Positions 42,736 to 55,290 of a stretch of 64,000 nt of DNA are shown here, piece after piece (position 1 is the stretch's first letter; each line of letters starts with the position of its first letter). The notes below the pieces were generated by a model. The model was not told the origin of the DNA. It ran no database searches and was given only the letters and a program-made list of their open reading frames with translations. The position numbers were made by a program, and so were the translations under genes. Location of the stretch: NCBI GenBank assembly GCA_022457155.1, contig JAJGOT010000354.1:1-64000 (forward strand), given 5' to 3'. This stretch comes from Cladopsammia gracilis (Eukaryota > Cnidaria > Anthozoa > Scleractinia > Dendrophylliidae).

Positions 42736-43146
42736 GTACCTCTCCCTCTCTGCTATTGAAATAGTCTGACACAATGGTTGTCCGCCTAAACCAAGAAAGG
42801 TTAAAGGCAATTTATTTAATTACTATCTATTATGGACAACTGGATTACTTGTAACTTGTCCTGAAGGACTATAAGAGCTCTTTTTATTGCTTTCTTTATT
42901 TGACTCTTAAGTGCCCTTCCTTATAAATTAATAGTTGTCAAAGATTTTTCCTTACTAGCACCGCTATCTTCTTGTTCTGAGTTTTTAATACTGTGGTGTC
43001 TTTTTCCCGTGTGGTTAAGTTAGTTTATAAAACGAAGTCTTTTCTTCTTCGTCAATCAGTTCTATTCGGACCTTTGGCTTAGAATGCGTACCTTCACCAT
43101 GCGCAAATGCACTGTAGTCCATCAACTCAGTTTGCAATAAAGGAAT
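42736..43146. other. Unique spacer between two satellites, nothing recognised
   Basis: AT-rich DNA. The first bases (CCTCTCCCTCTCTGC) loosely echo the 58-bp unit. Confidence 0.4.
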
Positions 43147-43301
43147 TTTAACATACAAGGCTGTTCGGTTTCTCTCAATATTGCCCAATATTTCGGTTAC
43201 TTTTCGGTTAGTTCAAAGTTAGTTTTGTCTAACCGAAATATTGGGCAATACTAAAAGAAACCGAACAAATTCAGCTGTCTGATGAGCCTTGCATGTTAAA
43301 G
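43147..43301. mobile_element. Foldback element with two-tier inverted repeats
   Basis: The inner arms (43163-43199 and 43230-43266; GTTCGGTTTCT...TTTCGGTTA) match over 37 bases. The outer arms (43147-43162 TTTAACATACAAGGCT and 43285-43301) also pair. The loop is about 30 bases. Non-coding. Confidence 0.7.
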
Positions 43302-43620
43302 TTTTTTATTTAGTTCATTGCTGATCCTGATCTGCACAAAGATCCAGCTACATTTTGCTACTTTTTGTCCGAGTGGTCCTTGCATTGTTACAGAAGTCAG
43401 TTTCCAATCCAAACCCAGTATTGCTTTGAGACAGTCCACCAGAATCTGCAGTTCGTAAGAAAAAGATCACTTACTTCCATTACTACCTTGTGGTCTAGTC
43501 AAAAAAGACTAGTCAATGAATACAGAAGACTGGAAAGAAATTTTTAACATAACCTCAAGACTATGCAAGGAAAATAAGTTAAAAGAATTTCAGTTCAAAT
43601 TCATTTATAGGATTCTTTAT
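43302..43620. other. Unique spacer, nothing recognised
   Basis: One 60-codon open frame with no recognisable family. Confidence 0.35.
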
Positions 43621-46600
43621 TTTGCCATTTTTTAATGAAAGCTACAAAGTCCTACTTTTTTCTGGCATTAGCCAGGGTGTTGTAATGTAGTACGTCCCTA
43701 TGGCACAAGTTTTAACTTTTGATTCTGTGGATGAAACCCTACAGATGTGATCATTCAAATGAAAGCTATAAAGTAGTGCATCCCTGTGGTACAAGTTTAA
43801 ACTTTTCATTCTGTGGATGCAACTCTAACGTTGTAGTCATTCAAATGAAAGCTGTAAAGTTGTGTGTCCCTGTCTGTGGTACAAGTTCTAACTTTGGATT
43901 CTATGGATGTGTTTCTGTGGTACAAGTTTAAACTTTTGATTCAGTGGAAGAAACACGACGTAATCATTAAAAAGATTGTTGCTGTTGAAGTTGTAACTTT
44001 TGATTCTGTGGATGAAACCCTAACGGTGTTATCATTCAAATGAAAGCTGTAAAGTAGTGCGTCCATGTGGTACAAGTTGTAACTTTTGATTCTGTGGATG
44101 AAACCCTGACGGTGAAGTCATTCAAATGATAGCTGTAAAGTAGTGCCTCCCTGTGGTTCAAGTTTTAACTTTTGATTCTATGGGTGAAACCCTAACGGAG
44201 TGATCATTCAGATGAAAGCTGTAAAGTAGTGCATCCCTTTGGTACAAGTTCTAAATTTTTATTCTGTAGATGAAACCCTAACGGTGTAATCATTCAAATG
44301 AAAGCTGTAAAGTAGTGCCTCCCTGTGGTTCAAGTTTTAACTTTTGATTCTATGGGTGAAACCCTAACGGAGTGATCATTCAGATGAAAGCTGTAAAGTA
44401 GTGCATCCCTTTGGTACAAGTTCTAAATTTTTATTCTGTAGATGAAACCCTAACGGTGTAATCATTCAAATGAAAGCTGTAAAGTAGTGCCTCCCTGTGG
44501 TTCAAGTTCTAACTTTGATTCCATGGGTAAAACCCTAACGGAGTGATCATTCAGATGAGAGCTGTAAGGTAGTGCATCCCTGTGGTACAAGTTGTAACTT
44601 TTGATTCTGTGGATGAAATCCTAACGGTGTAATCATTCAAATGAAAGCTGTAAGGTAGTGCGTCCCTGTGGTACAAGTTCTAACCTTTGATTCTGTGGAT
44701 GAAACCCAGACGGTGTGATCATTCAAATTATGGCTCTAAAGTAGTGCGTCCCTGTGGTACAAGTTGTAACCTTTCATTCTGTGGATGAAACCCTCATGGT
44801 GTGATCATTCAAATGAAAGTTGTAAACTAGTGCGTCCCTGTCAGTGGTACAAGTTTTAACTTTTGATTCTGTGGATGAAACCGTAACGGAGTAATCATTC
44901 AAAGGGGAACTATAAGTAGTGCGTCCATGTGGTACAAGTTGTAACTTTTGATTCTGTGGATGAAACTCTAACGGTGTAATGATTCAAATGATAGCTGTAA
45001 AGTAGTGCGACCCTTTGCTACAAGTTCTAACTTTTAATTCTATGGATGAAACCCTAACGGTATGATAATTCAAATAACAGTTGGAAACTAATGCGTCACT
45101 GTGCTACAAGTTCTAACTTTTGATTCTGTGGATGAAATCCTAACGGTGTAATCATTCAAATGAAAGCTGTAGGGTAGTGCATCTCTGCGGTACAAGTTGT
45201 AACTTTTGATTCTGTGGATGAAACCCTAACGGTGTAATCATTCAAATGAAAGCTGTAAGGTAGTGCATCCCTGTGGTACAAGTTGTAACTTTTGATTCTG
45301 TGGATGAAATTCCTAACGGTGTAATCATTCAAATGAAAGCTGTAAAGTAGTGCATCCCTGTGGTACAAGTTCTAACTGTTGATTCTGTGGATGAAATCCT
45401 CACGGTGTAATCATTCGAATGAAAGCTGTAAGGTAGTGCATCTCTGCGGTACAACTTGTAACTTATGATTCTGTGGATGAAACCCTAACGGTATATACAT
45501 TCAAATGAAAGCTGTTATGTAGTGCATCCCTGTGGTACAAGTTGTAACTTCTGATTCTGTGGATGAAACCCTAACGGTATATACATTCAAATGAAAGCTG
45601 TTATGTAGTGCGTCCCTGTGGTACAAGTTGTAATTTATGATTCTGTGGATGAAACCCTAACGGTATATACATTCAAATGATTGCTGTTATGTAGTGCATC
45701 CCTGTGGTGCAAGTTGTAACTTTTGATTCTGTGGATGAAACCCTGACGGTGAAGTCATTCAAATGATAGCTGTAAAGTAGTGCCTCCCTGTGGTTCAAGT
45801 TTTAACTTTCGATTCTATGGATGAAACCCTAGCAGTGTGATCATTCAAATGAAAGCTGCAAAGTAGTGCGACCCTTTGGTACAAGTTCTAACTTTTAATT
45901 CTATGGATGAGACCCTAACGGTATGATCATTCAAATAAGAGTTGGAAACTAATTCGTCCCTGTGGTACAAGTTTTAACTTTTGGTTCTGTGGATGCAATC
46001 CTAACGGTGTAATCATTCAAATTAAAGCTGTAAGGCAGTGTATCCCTGTGGTACAAGTTGCAACTTTTGATTCTGTGGATGAAACCCTATCGCTGTAATG
46101 ATTCAAATGAAAGCTGTAAGGTAGTGCGTCTCTGTGGTACAAGTTGTAACTTTTGATTCTGTGGATGAAATCCTAATGGTGTAATCATTCAAATTAAAGC
46201 TGTAAGGTAGTGCGTCCCTGTGGTCCAAGTTGTAACTTTTGATTCTGTGGATGAAATCCTAATGGTGTAATCATTCAAATGAAAGCTGTAAGGTAGTGCG
46301 TCCCTGTGGTACAAGTTGTAACTTTTGATTCTGTGGATGAAACCCTAACGGTATATACATTCAAATGAAAGCTGTAAAGTAGTGCATCCCTGTGGTACAA
46401 GTTCTAACCTTTGATTCTGTGGATGAAACCCTATTGGAGTGATCATTCAGATGAAAGCTGTAAAGTAGTGTATCCCTTTGGTACAAGTTCTAAATTTTTA
46501 TTCTGTCGATGAAACCCTAACGGTGTAATGATTGCAATGAAAGCTGTAAAGTAGTGCATCCCTGTGGTACAAGTTGTAACTTTTGATTCTGTGGATGAAA

Positions 46601-49600
46601 CCCTGACGGTGAAGTCATTCAAATGATAGCTGTAAAGTAGTGCCTCCCTGTGGTTCAAGTTTTAACTTTCGATTCTATGGATGAAACCCTAGCAGTGTGA
46701 TCATTCAAATGAAAGCTGCAAAGTAGTGCGACCCTTTGGTACAAGTTCTAACTTTTAATTCTATGGATGAGACCCTAACGGTATGATCATTCAAATAAGA
46801 GTTGGAAACTAATTCGTCCCTGTGGTACAAGTTTTAACTTTTGGTTCTGTGGATGCAATCCTAACGGTGTAATCATTCAAATTAAAGCTGTAAGGCAGTG
46901 TATCCCTGTGGTACAAGTTGCAACTTTTGATTCTGTGGATGAAACCCTATCGCTGTAATGATTCAAATGAAAGCTGTAAGGTAGTGCGTCTCTGTGGTAC
47001 AAGTTGTAACTTTTGATTCTGTGGATGAAATCCTAATGGTGTAATCATTCAAATTAAAGCTGTAAGGTAGTGCGTCCCTGTGGTCCAAGTTGTAACTTTT
47101 GATTCTGTGGATGAAATCCTAATGGTGTAATCATTCAAATGAAAGCTGTAAGGTAGTGCGTCCCTGTGGTACAAGTTGTAACTTTTGATTCTGTGGATGA
47201 AACCCTAACGGTATATACATTCAAATGAAAGCTGTAAAGTAGTGCATCCCTGTGGTACAAGTTCTAACCTTTGATTCTGTGGATGAAACCCTATTGGAGT
47301 GATCATTCAGATGAAAGCTGTAAAGTAGTGTATCCCTTTGGTACAAGTTCTAAATTTTTATTCTGTCGATGAAACCCTAACGGTGTAATGATTGCAATGA
47401 AAGCTGTAAAGTAGTGCATCCCTGTGGTACAAGTTGTAACTTTTGATTCTGTGGATGAAACCCTGACGGTGAAGTCATTCAAATGATAGCTGTAAAGTAG
47501 TGCCTCCCTGTGGTTCAAGTTTTAACTTTTGATTCTATTGGTGAAACCCTAACGGAGTGATCATTTAGATGAAAGCTGTAAAGTAGTGCATCCCTGTGGT
47601 ACAAGTTCTAAATTTTTATTCTGTAGATGAAACCCTAACGGTGTAATCATTCAAATGAAAGCTGCAAAGTAGTGCGTCCATGTGGTACAAGTTCCAACCT
47701 TTGATTCTGTGGATGAAACCCTATTGGAGTGATCATTCAGATGAAAGCTGTAAAGTAGTGTATCCATTTGGTACAAGTTCTAACTTTTGATTCTGTGGAT
47801 GAAATCCTAACGGTGTAATCATTCAAATGAAAGCTGTAAAGTAGTGCGTCCCTGTGGTACAAGTTCTAACCTTTGATTCTGTGGATGAAACCCTATTGGA
47901 GTGATCATTCAGATGAAAGCTGTAAAGTAGTGCATCCCTTTGGTACAAGTTCTAAATTTTTATTCTGTGGATGAAATCTTAACGGTGAATCATTCAAATG
48001 AAAGCTGTAAAGTAGTGTGTCCCTGTGGTACAAGTTGTAACTTTTGATTCTGTGGATGAAACCCAGACGGTGTAATCATTCAAATTATGGCTGTAAAGTA
48101 GTGCGTCCCTGTGGTACAAGTTTTACCTTTTGATTCTATGGATGAAACCCTAACGGTGTGATCATTCAAATGAAAGCTGCAAAGTAGTGCGACCCTGTGG
48201 TACAAGTTCTAACTTTTAATTCTATGGATGAGACCCTAACGGTATGATCATTCAAATAAGAGTTGGAAACTAATTCGTCCCTGTGGTACAAGTTTTAACT
48301 TTTGATTCTGTGGATGCAATCCTAACGGTGTAATCATTCAAATTAAAGCTGTAAGGCAGTGCATCCCTGTGGTACAAGTTGCAACTTTTGATTCTGTGGA
48401 TGAAACCCTATCGCTGTAATGATTCAAATGAAAGCTGCAAACTGAGTAGTGCGTCCCAGTGGTCTAAGTTGTAACTTTTGATTCTGTGGACGAAACCCTG
48501 AGGGTGCAGTCATTCAAATGATAGATGTAAAGTAGTGCGTCCCTGTGGTTCAAGTTTTAACTTTTGATTCTATGGGAGAAACCCTAACGGAGTGATCATT
48601 CAGATGAAAGCTGTAAAGTAGTGCGTCCCTGTGGTACAAGTTGTAACTTTTGATTCTGTGGATGAAACCCTAACGGTGTGATCATTCTAATGAAAGCTGT
48701 AAAGTAGTGTGTCCATGTGGTACAAGTTCTAACTTTTGATTCTGTGGATGCAACCCTAACGGTGTAATCATTCAAATGATATCTGGAAATTAGTGCCTGT
48801 CTTTAGTATACGTTCTAACTTTTAATTCAATGGATGTATCCCAATGGTACAAGTTTAAACTTTTAATTCTGTGGATGAAACTATGAAGGTGTAATCATTC
48901 TAATGAAAGCTGTAAGGTAGTGCGTCCCTGTGGTACAAGTTGTAACTTTTGATTCTGTGGATGAAATCCTAACGGTGTAATCATTCAAATGAAAGCTGTA
49001 AGGTAGTGCGTCCCTGTGGTACAAGTTCTAACCTTTGATTCTGTGGATGAAACCCAGACGGTGTGATCATTCAAATTATGGCTCTAAAGTAGTGCGTCCC
49101 TGTGGTACAAGTTGTAACCTTTCATTCTGTGGATGAAACCCTCATGGTGTGATCATTCAAATGAAAGTTGTAAACTAGTGCGTCCCTGTCAGTGGTACAA
49201 GTTTTAACTTTTGATTCTGTGGATGAAACCGTAACGGAGTAATCATTCAAAGGGGAACTATAAGTAGTGCGTCCATGTGGTACAAGTTGTAACTTTTGAT
49301 TCTGTGGATGAAACTCTAACGGTGTAATGATTCAAATGATAGCTGTAAAGTAGTGCGACCCTTTGCTACAAGTTCTAACTTTTAATTCTATGGATGAAAC
49401 CCTAACGGTATGATAATTCAAATAAAAGTTGGAAACTAATGCGTCACTGTGCTACAAGTTCTAACTTTTGATTCTGTGGATGAAATCCTAACGGTGTAAT
49501 CATTCAAATGAAAGCTGTAGGGTAGTGCATCTCTGCGGTACAAGTTGTAACTTTTGATTCTGTGGATGAAACCCTAACGGTGTAATCATTCAAATGAAAG

Positions 49601-52600
49601 CTGTAAGGTAGTGCATCCCTGTGGTACAAGTTGTAACTTTTGATTCTGTGGATGAAATTCCTAACGGTGTAATCATTCAAATGAAAGCTGTAAAGTAGTG
49701 CATCCCTGTGGTACAAGTTCTAACTGTTGATTCTGTGGATGAAATCCTCACGGTGTAATCATTCGAATGAAAGCTGTAAGGTAGTGCATCTCTGCGGTAC
49801 AACTTGTAACTTATGATTCTGTGGATGAAACCCTAACGGTATATACATTCAAATGAAAGCTGTTATGTAGTGCATCCCTGTGGTACAAGTTGTAACTTCT
49901 GATTCTGTGGATGAAACCCTAACGGTATATACATTCAAATGAAAGCTGTTATGTAGTGCGTCCCTGTGGTACAAGTTGTAATTTATGATTCTGTGGATGA
50001 AACCCTAACGGTATATACATTCAAATGAAAGCTGTTATGTAGTGCATCCCTGTGGTGCAAGTTGTAACTTTTGATTCTGTGGATGAAACCCTGACGGTGA
50101 AGTCATTCAAATGATAGCTGTAAAGTAGTGCCTCCCTGTGGTTCAAGTTTTAACTTTCGATTCTATGGATGAAACCCTAGCAGTGTGATCATTCAAATGA
50201 AAGCTGCAAAGTAGTGCGACCCTTTGGTACAAGTTCTAACTTTTAATTCTATGGATGAGACCCTAACGGTATGATCATTCAAATAAGAGTTGGAAACTAA
50301 TTCGTCCCTGTGGTACAAGTTTTAACTTTTGGTTCTGTGGATGCAATCCTAACGGTGTAATCATTCAAATTAAAGCTGTAAGGCAGTGTATCCCTGTGGT
50401 ACAAGTTGCAACTTTTGATTCTGTGGATGAAACCCTATCGCTGTAATGATTCAAATGAAAGCTGTAAGGTAGTGCGTCTCTGTGGTACAAGTTGTAACTT
50501 TTGATTCTGTGGATGAAATCCTAATGGTGTAATCATTCAAATTAAAGCTGTAAGGTAGTGCGTCCCTGTGGTCCAAGTTGTAACTTTTGATTCTGTGGAT
50601 GAAATCCTAATGGTGTAATCATTCAAATGAAAGCTGTAAGGTAGTGCATCCCTGTGTTACAAGTTCTAACTTTTGATTCTGTGGATGAAATCGAGAGGGT
50701 GTAATCATTCAAATTATGGCTGTAAAGTAGTGCGTCCCGGTGGTACAAGTTTTAACTTTTGATTCTATGGATGAACCCCTAACAGTGTGATCATTCAAAT
50801 GAAAGCTGTAAAGTAGTGCGACCCTTTGGTACAAGTTCTAACTTTTAATTCTATGGATGAAACCCTAACGGTATGCTCATTCAAATAAAGGTTGGAAAGT
50901 AATGCGTCCCTGTGCCACAAGTTGTAACTTTTGATTCTGTGGATGAAATCCTAACGGTGTAATCATTCAAATGAAAGCTGTAAGGTAGTGCATCCCTGTG
51001 GTACAAGTTGTAACTTTTGATTCTGTGGATGAATTCCTAATGGTGTAATCATTCAAATGAAAGCTGTAAGGTAGTGCGTCTCTGTGGTACAAGTTGTAAC
51101 TTTTGATTCTGTGGATGAAATCCTAATGGTGTAATCATTCAAATTAAAGCTGTAAGGTAGTGCGTCCCTGTGGTCCAAGTTGTAACTTTTGATTCTGTGG
51201 ATGAAATCCTAATGGTGTAATCATTCAAATGAAAGCTGTAAGGTAGTGCATCCCAGTGGTACAAGTTCTAACTTTTGATTCTGTGGATGAAATCGAGACG
51301 GTGTAATCATTCAAATTATGGCTGTAAAGTAGTGCGTCCCGGTGGTACAAGTTTTAACTTTTGATTCTATGGATGAACCCCTAACAGTGTGATCATTCAA
51401 ATGAAAGCTGTAAAGTAGTGCGACCCTTTGGTACAAGTTCTAACTTTTAATTCTATGGATGAAACCCTAACGGTATGCTCATTCAAATAAAGGTTGGAAA
51501 GTAATGCGTCCCTGTGCCACAAGTTGTAACTTTTGATTCTGTGGATGAATTCCTAATGGTGTAATCATTCAAATGAAAGCTGTAAGGTAGTGCATCCCTG
51601 TGGTTCAAGTTGTAACTTTTGATTCTGTGGATGAAATCCTAACGGTGTAATCATTCAAATGAAAGCTGTAAGGTAGTGCATACCTGTGGTACAAGTTGTA
51701 ACTTTTGATTCTGTGGATGAAATTCCTAACGGTGTAATCATTCAAATGAAAGCTGTAAGGTAGTGCATCTCTGCGATACAATTAATTGTAACTTATGATT
51801 CTGTGGATGAAACCCTAACGGTATATACATTCAAATGAAAGCTGTAAATTAGTGCATCCCAGTGGTACAAGTTCTAACTTTTGATTCTGTGGATGCAACC
51901 CTAACGGTGTAATCATTCAAATGAAAGCTGGAAATTAGTGCCTCCCTTTGGTATACGTTCTAACTTTTAATTCAATGGATGTATCCCAATGGTACAAGTT
52001 TAAACTTTTAATTCTGTGGATGAAACTATGAAGGTGTAATCATTCTAATGAAAGCTTTAAGGTAGTGCATCTCTGCGGTACAAGTTGTAACTTATGATTC
52101 TGTGGATGAAACCCTAACGGTATATACATTCAAATGAAAGCTGTAAAGTAGTGCATCCCTGTGGTACAAGTTCTAACCTTTGATTCTGTGGATGAAACCT
52201 TATTGGAGTGATCATTCAGATGAAAGCTGTAAAGTAGTGTATCCCTTTGGTACAAGTTTTAAATTTTTATTCTGTCGATGAACCCCTAACGGTGTAATGA
52301 TTGCAATGATAGCTGTAAAGTAGTGCCTCCCTGTGGTTCAAGTTTTAACTTTTGATTCTATTGGTGAAACCCAAACGAAGTGATCATTTAGAAGAAAGCT
52401 GTAAAGTAGCGCATCCCTTTGGCACAAGTTCTAAATTTTTATCCTGTAGATGAAACCCTTACGGTGTAATCATTTAAATGAAAGCTGTAAAGTGGTGCGT
52501 CCGTGTGGTACAAGTTCCAACCTTTGATTCTGTGGATGAAACCCTATTGGAGTGATTATTCAGATAAAAGCTGTAAAGTAGTGCATCCCTTTGGTACACG

Positions 52601-54270
52601 TTCTAACTTTTTATGCTGTAGATGAAACCCTAACGGTGTAATCATTCAAATGAAAGCTGTAAAGTAGTGCGTCCCTGTAGTTCAAGTTTTAACTTTTGAT
52701 TCTTTGGATGATGAAATTCTAACGGTGGGAACATTCAAATGAAAGCTGTAAAGTAGTGCGACCCTTTGGTACAAGTTCTAACTTTTAATTCTATGGATGA
52801 AACCCTAACGGTATGCTCATTCAAATAAAGGTTGGAAAGTAATGCGTCCCTGTGCCACAAGTTGTAACTTTTGATTCTGTGGATGAAATCCTAACGGTGT
52901 AATCATTCAAATTAAAGCTGTAAGGTAGTGTATCCCTGTGGTACAAGTTGTAACTTTTGATTCTGTGGATGAAATCCTAACGGTGTAATCATTCAAATGA
53001 AAGCTGTAAAGTAGTGCGTCCAGGAGGTATAAGCTCTAACGTTTGATTCTTTGGATGAATTCCTAACGGTGTGATGATTGAAATGAAAGTTTTAAACGAG
53101 TGCGTCCCTATGGTACAAGCTCTAACTATTGATTCGGTGTAATCATTCAAATTATGGCTGTAAAGTAGTGCGTCCCGGTGGTACAAGTTTTAACTTTTGA
53201 TTCTATGGATGAACCCCTAACAGTGTGATCATTCAAATGAAAGCTGTAAAGTAGTGCGACCCTTTGCTACAAGTTCTAACTTTTAATTCTATGGATGAAA
53301 CCCTAACGGTATGATCATTCAAATAAAAGTTGGAAACTAATGCGTCCCTGTGCTACAAGTTCTAACTTTTGATTCTGTGGATGAAATCCTAACGGTGTAA
53401 TCATTCAAATGAAAGCTGTAAGGTAGTGCATCCCTGTGGAACAAGTTTTAACTTTTGATTCTGTGGATGAAACCCTAACGGAGTGATCATTCAGATGAAA
53501 GCTGTAAAGTAGTGCGTCCCTTTGGTACAAGTTTTAACTTTTGATTCTGTGGATGAAACCCAGACGGTGTAATCATTCAAATTATAGCTGTAAAGTAGTG
53601 CGTCCCTGTGGTTCAAGTTGTTACTTTTGATTCTATGGATGAAACCCTCATGGTGTGATCATTCAAATGAAAGTTGTAAAGTAGCGTGTCCCTGTGGTAC
53701 AAGTTTCAACTTTTGATTCTGTGGATGAAACCGTAACGGAGTAATCATTTAAATGGTAGCTATAAGTAGTGCGTCCCTGTGGTTCAAGTTTCAACTTTTG
53801 TTTCTATGGATAAACCCTAATGGTGCGATCATTCTAATGAAAGCTGTAAAGTAGTGCGTCCGTGTGGTACAAGTTCTAACTTTTGATTCTGTGGATGAAA
53901 CCCAGACGGTGTAATCATTCAAATTATGGCTCTAAAGTAGTGCGTCCCTTTGGTACAAGTTCTAACTTTTGATTCTATGGAAAGTTGTGTTTGGCTGTTC
54001 TAACTTTTGAATATGTCTATGTAATCCCAATCATGTGTCAATTCAAGTGGCAGCTGTAGAATAGTGTTTCTCTGTGGGATCGATTTTACCTTTTGATTCT
54101 GAGAATGTAATCGTGATTGTACGACAATTTAATCAAATCAAAGCTGCAAAGTAGTGTTTCAATCTCTGTGGTACAAGTTTTAACTTTTAATTCTGTGGTT
54201 CGCATTCAAAAGGTGTGACCATTCAAATAAAATGTACAAAATAGTGTTTCTCTGTGGTACAAGGTCGAAG
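43620..54270. repeat. 86-bp satellite array with higher-order repeats
   Basis: The unit contains GTGGTACAAGTTGTAACTTT, TGATTCTGTGGATGAAACCC and TAACGGTGTAATCATTCAAA. Spacing between equivalent words is 86 bases, giving about 124 units with 5-25% divergence. The interior shows exact long-range duplication: 860 bp (10 units) between 46443-46658 and 47303-47518, about 4348 bp between 45156-45368 and 49504-49716, and 602 bp (7 units) between 50731 and 51333. Small open frames on the minus strand are by-products of the repeat, since 86 is not a multiple of three. Confidence 0.95.
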
Positions 54271-55290
54271 TTCGTATTAATCTTTCCCCTGCCTCGATTA
54301 GCCTTTTTTGCTATTAGTGGTGGGCAATGCAAATATCTATTTCTTACTTTAATTAATTAACCGAAATTGTATCTACTGTTGTAATTGGAAGGTGTGAAAC
54401 TGAAAATTGTTGTTGTTGTTGTTGCTGTTGGTCTGACTACTAAAACACAGCTGTAAAGTAGTGTTTCCCTGTGGTACAAATGCTAACTTTTGAGTCGGTA
54501 GATCACATCCAAAAGGTGTGACCATTCAAATGAAAGCGACCGCAAAGTATTGTTTCCCTGTGTTGCAAGGTTTAACTTTTGATTCTGTGGATGATATCCT
54601 AATGCTGTGACCATTCAAATGAAAGTTGCAAAGTGTTTCCCTGTGGCAAAGCTTTAACTGTGTGATCATTCAAATGGCAGTTATAATTAGTGCTGTTTCC
54701 CAGTGCTACCGGTTTTAATTTTTGATTCTGTTGATGTAATCCTAATGGGGTGACCTTAAATGTGACAGCTGTTTAGTAGTGTTTTCCTGTGGGATCGCTT
54801 TTATCTTTTGATTCTGTGGATGTAGTCCTTATTGTGCGACAATTCAAATGAAAACGGCAAAGTATTGTTTTCCTGGGGTACCAGGTGTAACGTTTACGCC
54901 CGTGAATTTTGTCCTAATGTTGTGATCATTCAAATAAAGGCTACAATATCGTACTGGTTCTAATTTGTTAAATCCGTGGATGTAATCCAATGTGTGTGAT
55001 CATTCAAATGTAGAAGCTGCAAAGTTGTGTTTCCTGGGGTCCCAACCCTAATGTTTGAGTCCGTGGATGAAATCCCAGTGTGTAGCCATTCACATAAAAC
55101 CTGCAAACTAGCGATTCTGTGGGTGAAACCTTAAGTGTGACCATTGATTTAAACGAAAGCTATTGAGCAGTGCTTTCCTGTGGTAGTATTTATTAGTTTT
55201 GAGTCTGTAGATTAAGTACGCTGTGACGATTCGAGTGAAAACTACTGAGCAGTATTTTCTTGTAGAGAAGGCAATGGCAAAATTGAGCAA
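54271..55290. repeat. Degenerate edge of the 86-bp array
   Basis: Recognisable but mutated, length-variable copies (GATTCTGTGGATG, ATTCAAATGAAAG words) mixed with non-repeat insertions such as a GTT run near 54408. Confidence 0.75.

Noticed and set aside
31006..42810. A giant protein of about 3930 residues on the minus strand
   Set aside because: The repeat unit lacks stops in all minus frames and two frames are open at once. Indels leave the frames open, so openness carries no coding evidence.
45156..53186. Short minus-strand ORFs such as MYHRDALLYSFHLNDYTV
   Set aside because: They are translations of the 86-bp satellite. Identical ORFs recur because the repeat does, and 86 is not divisible by three.
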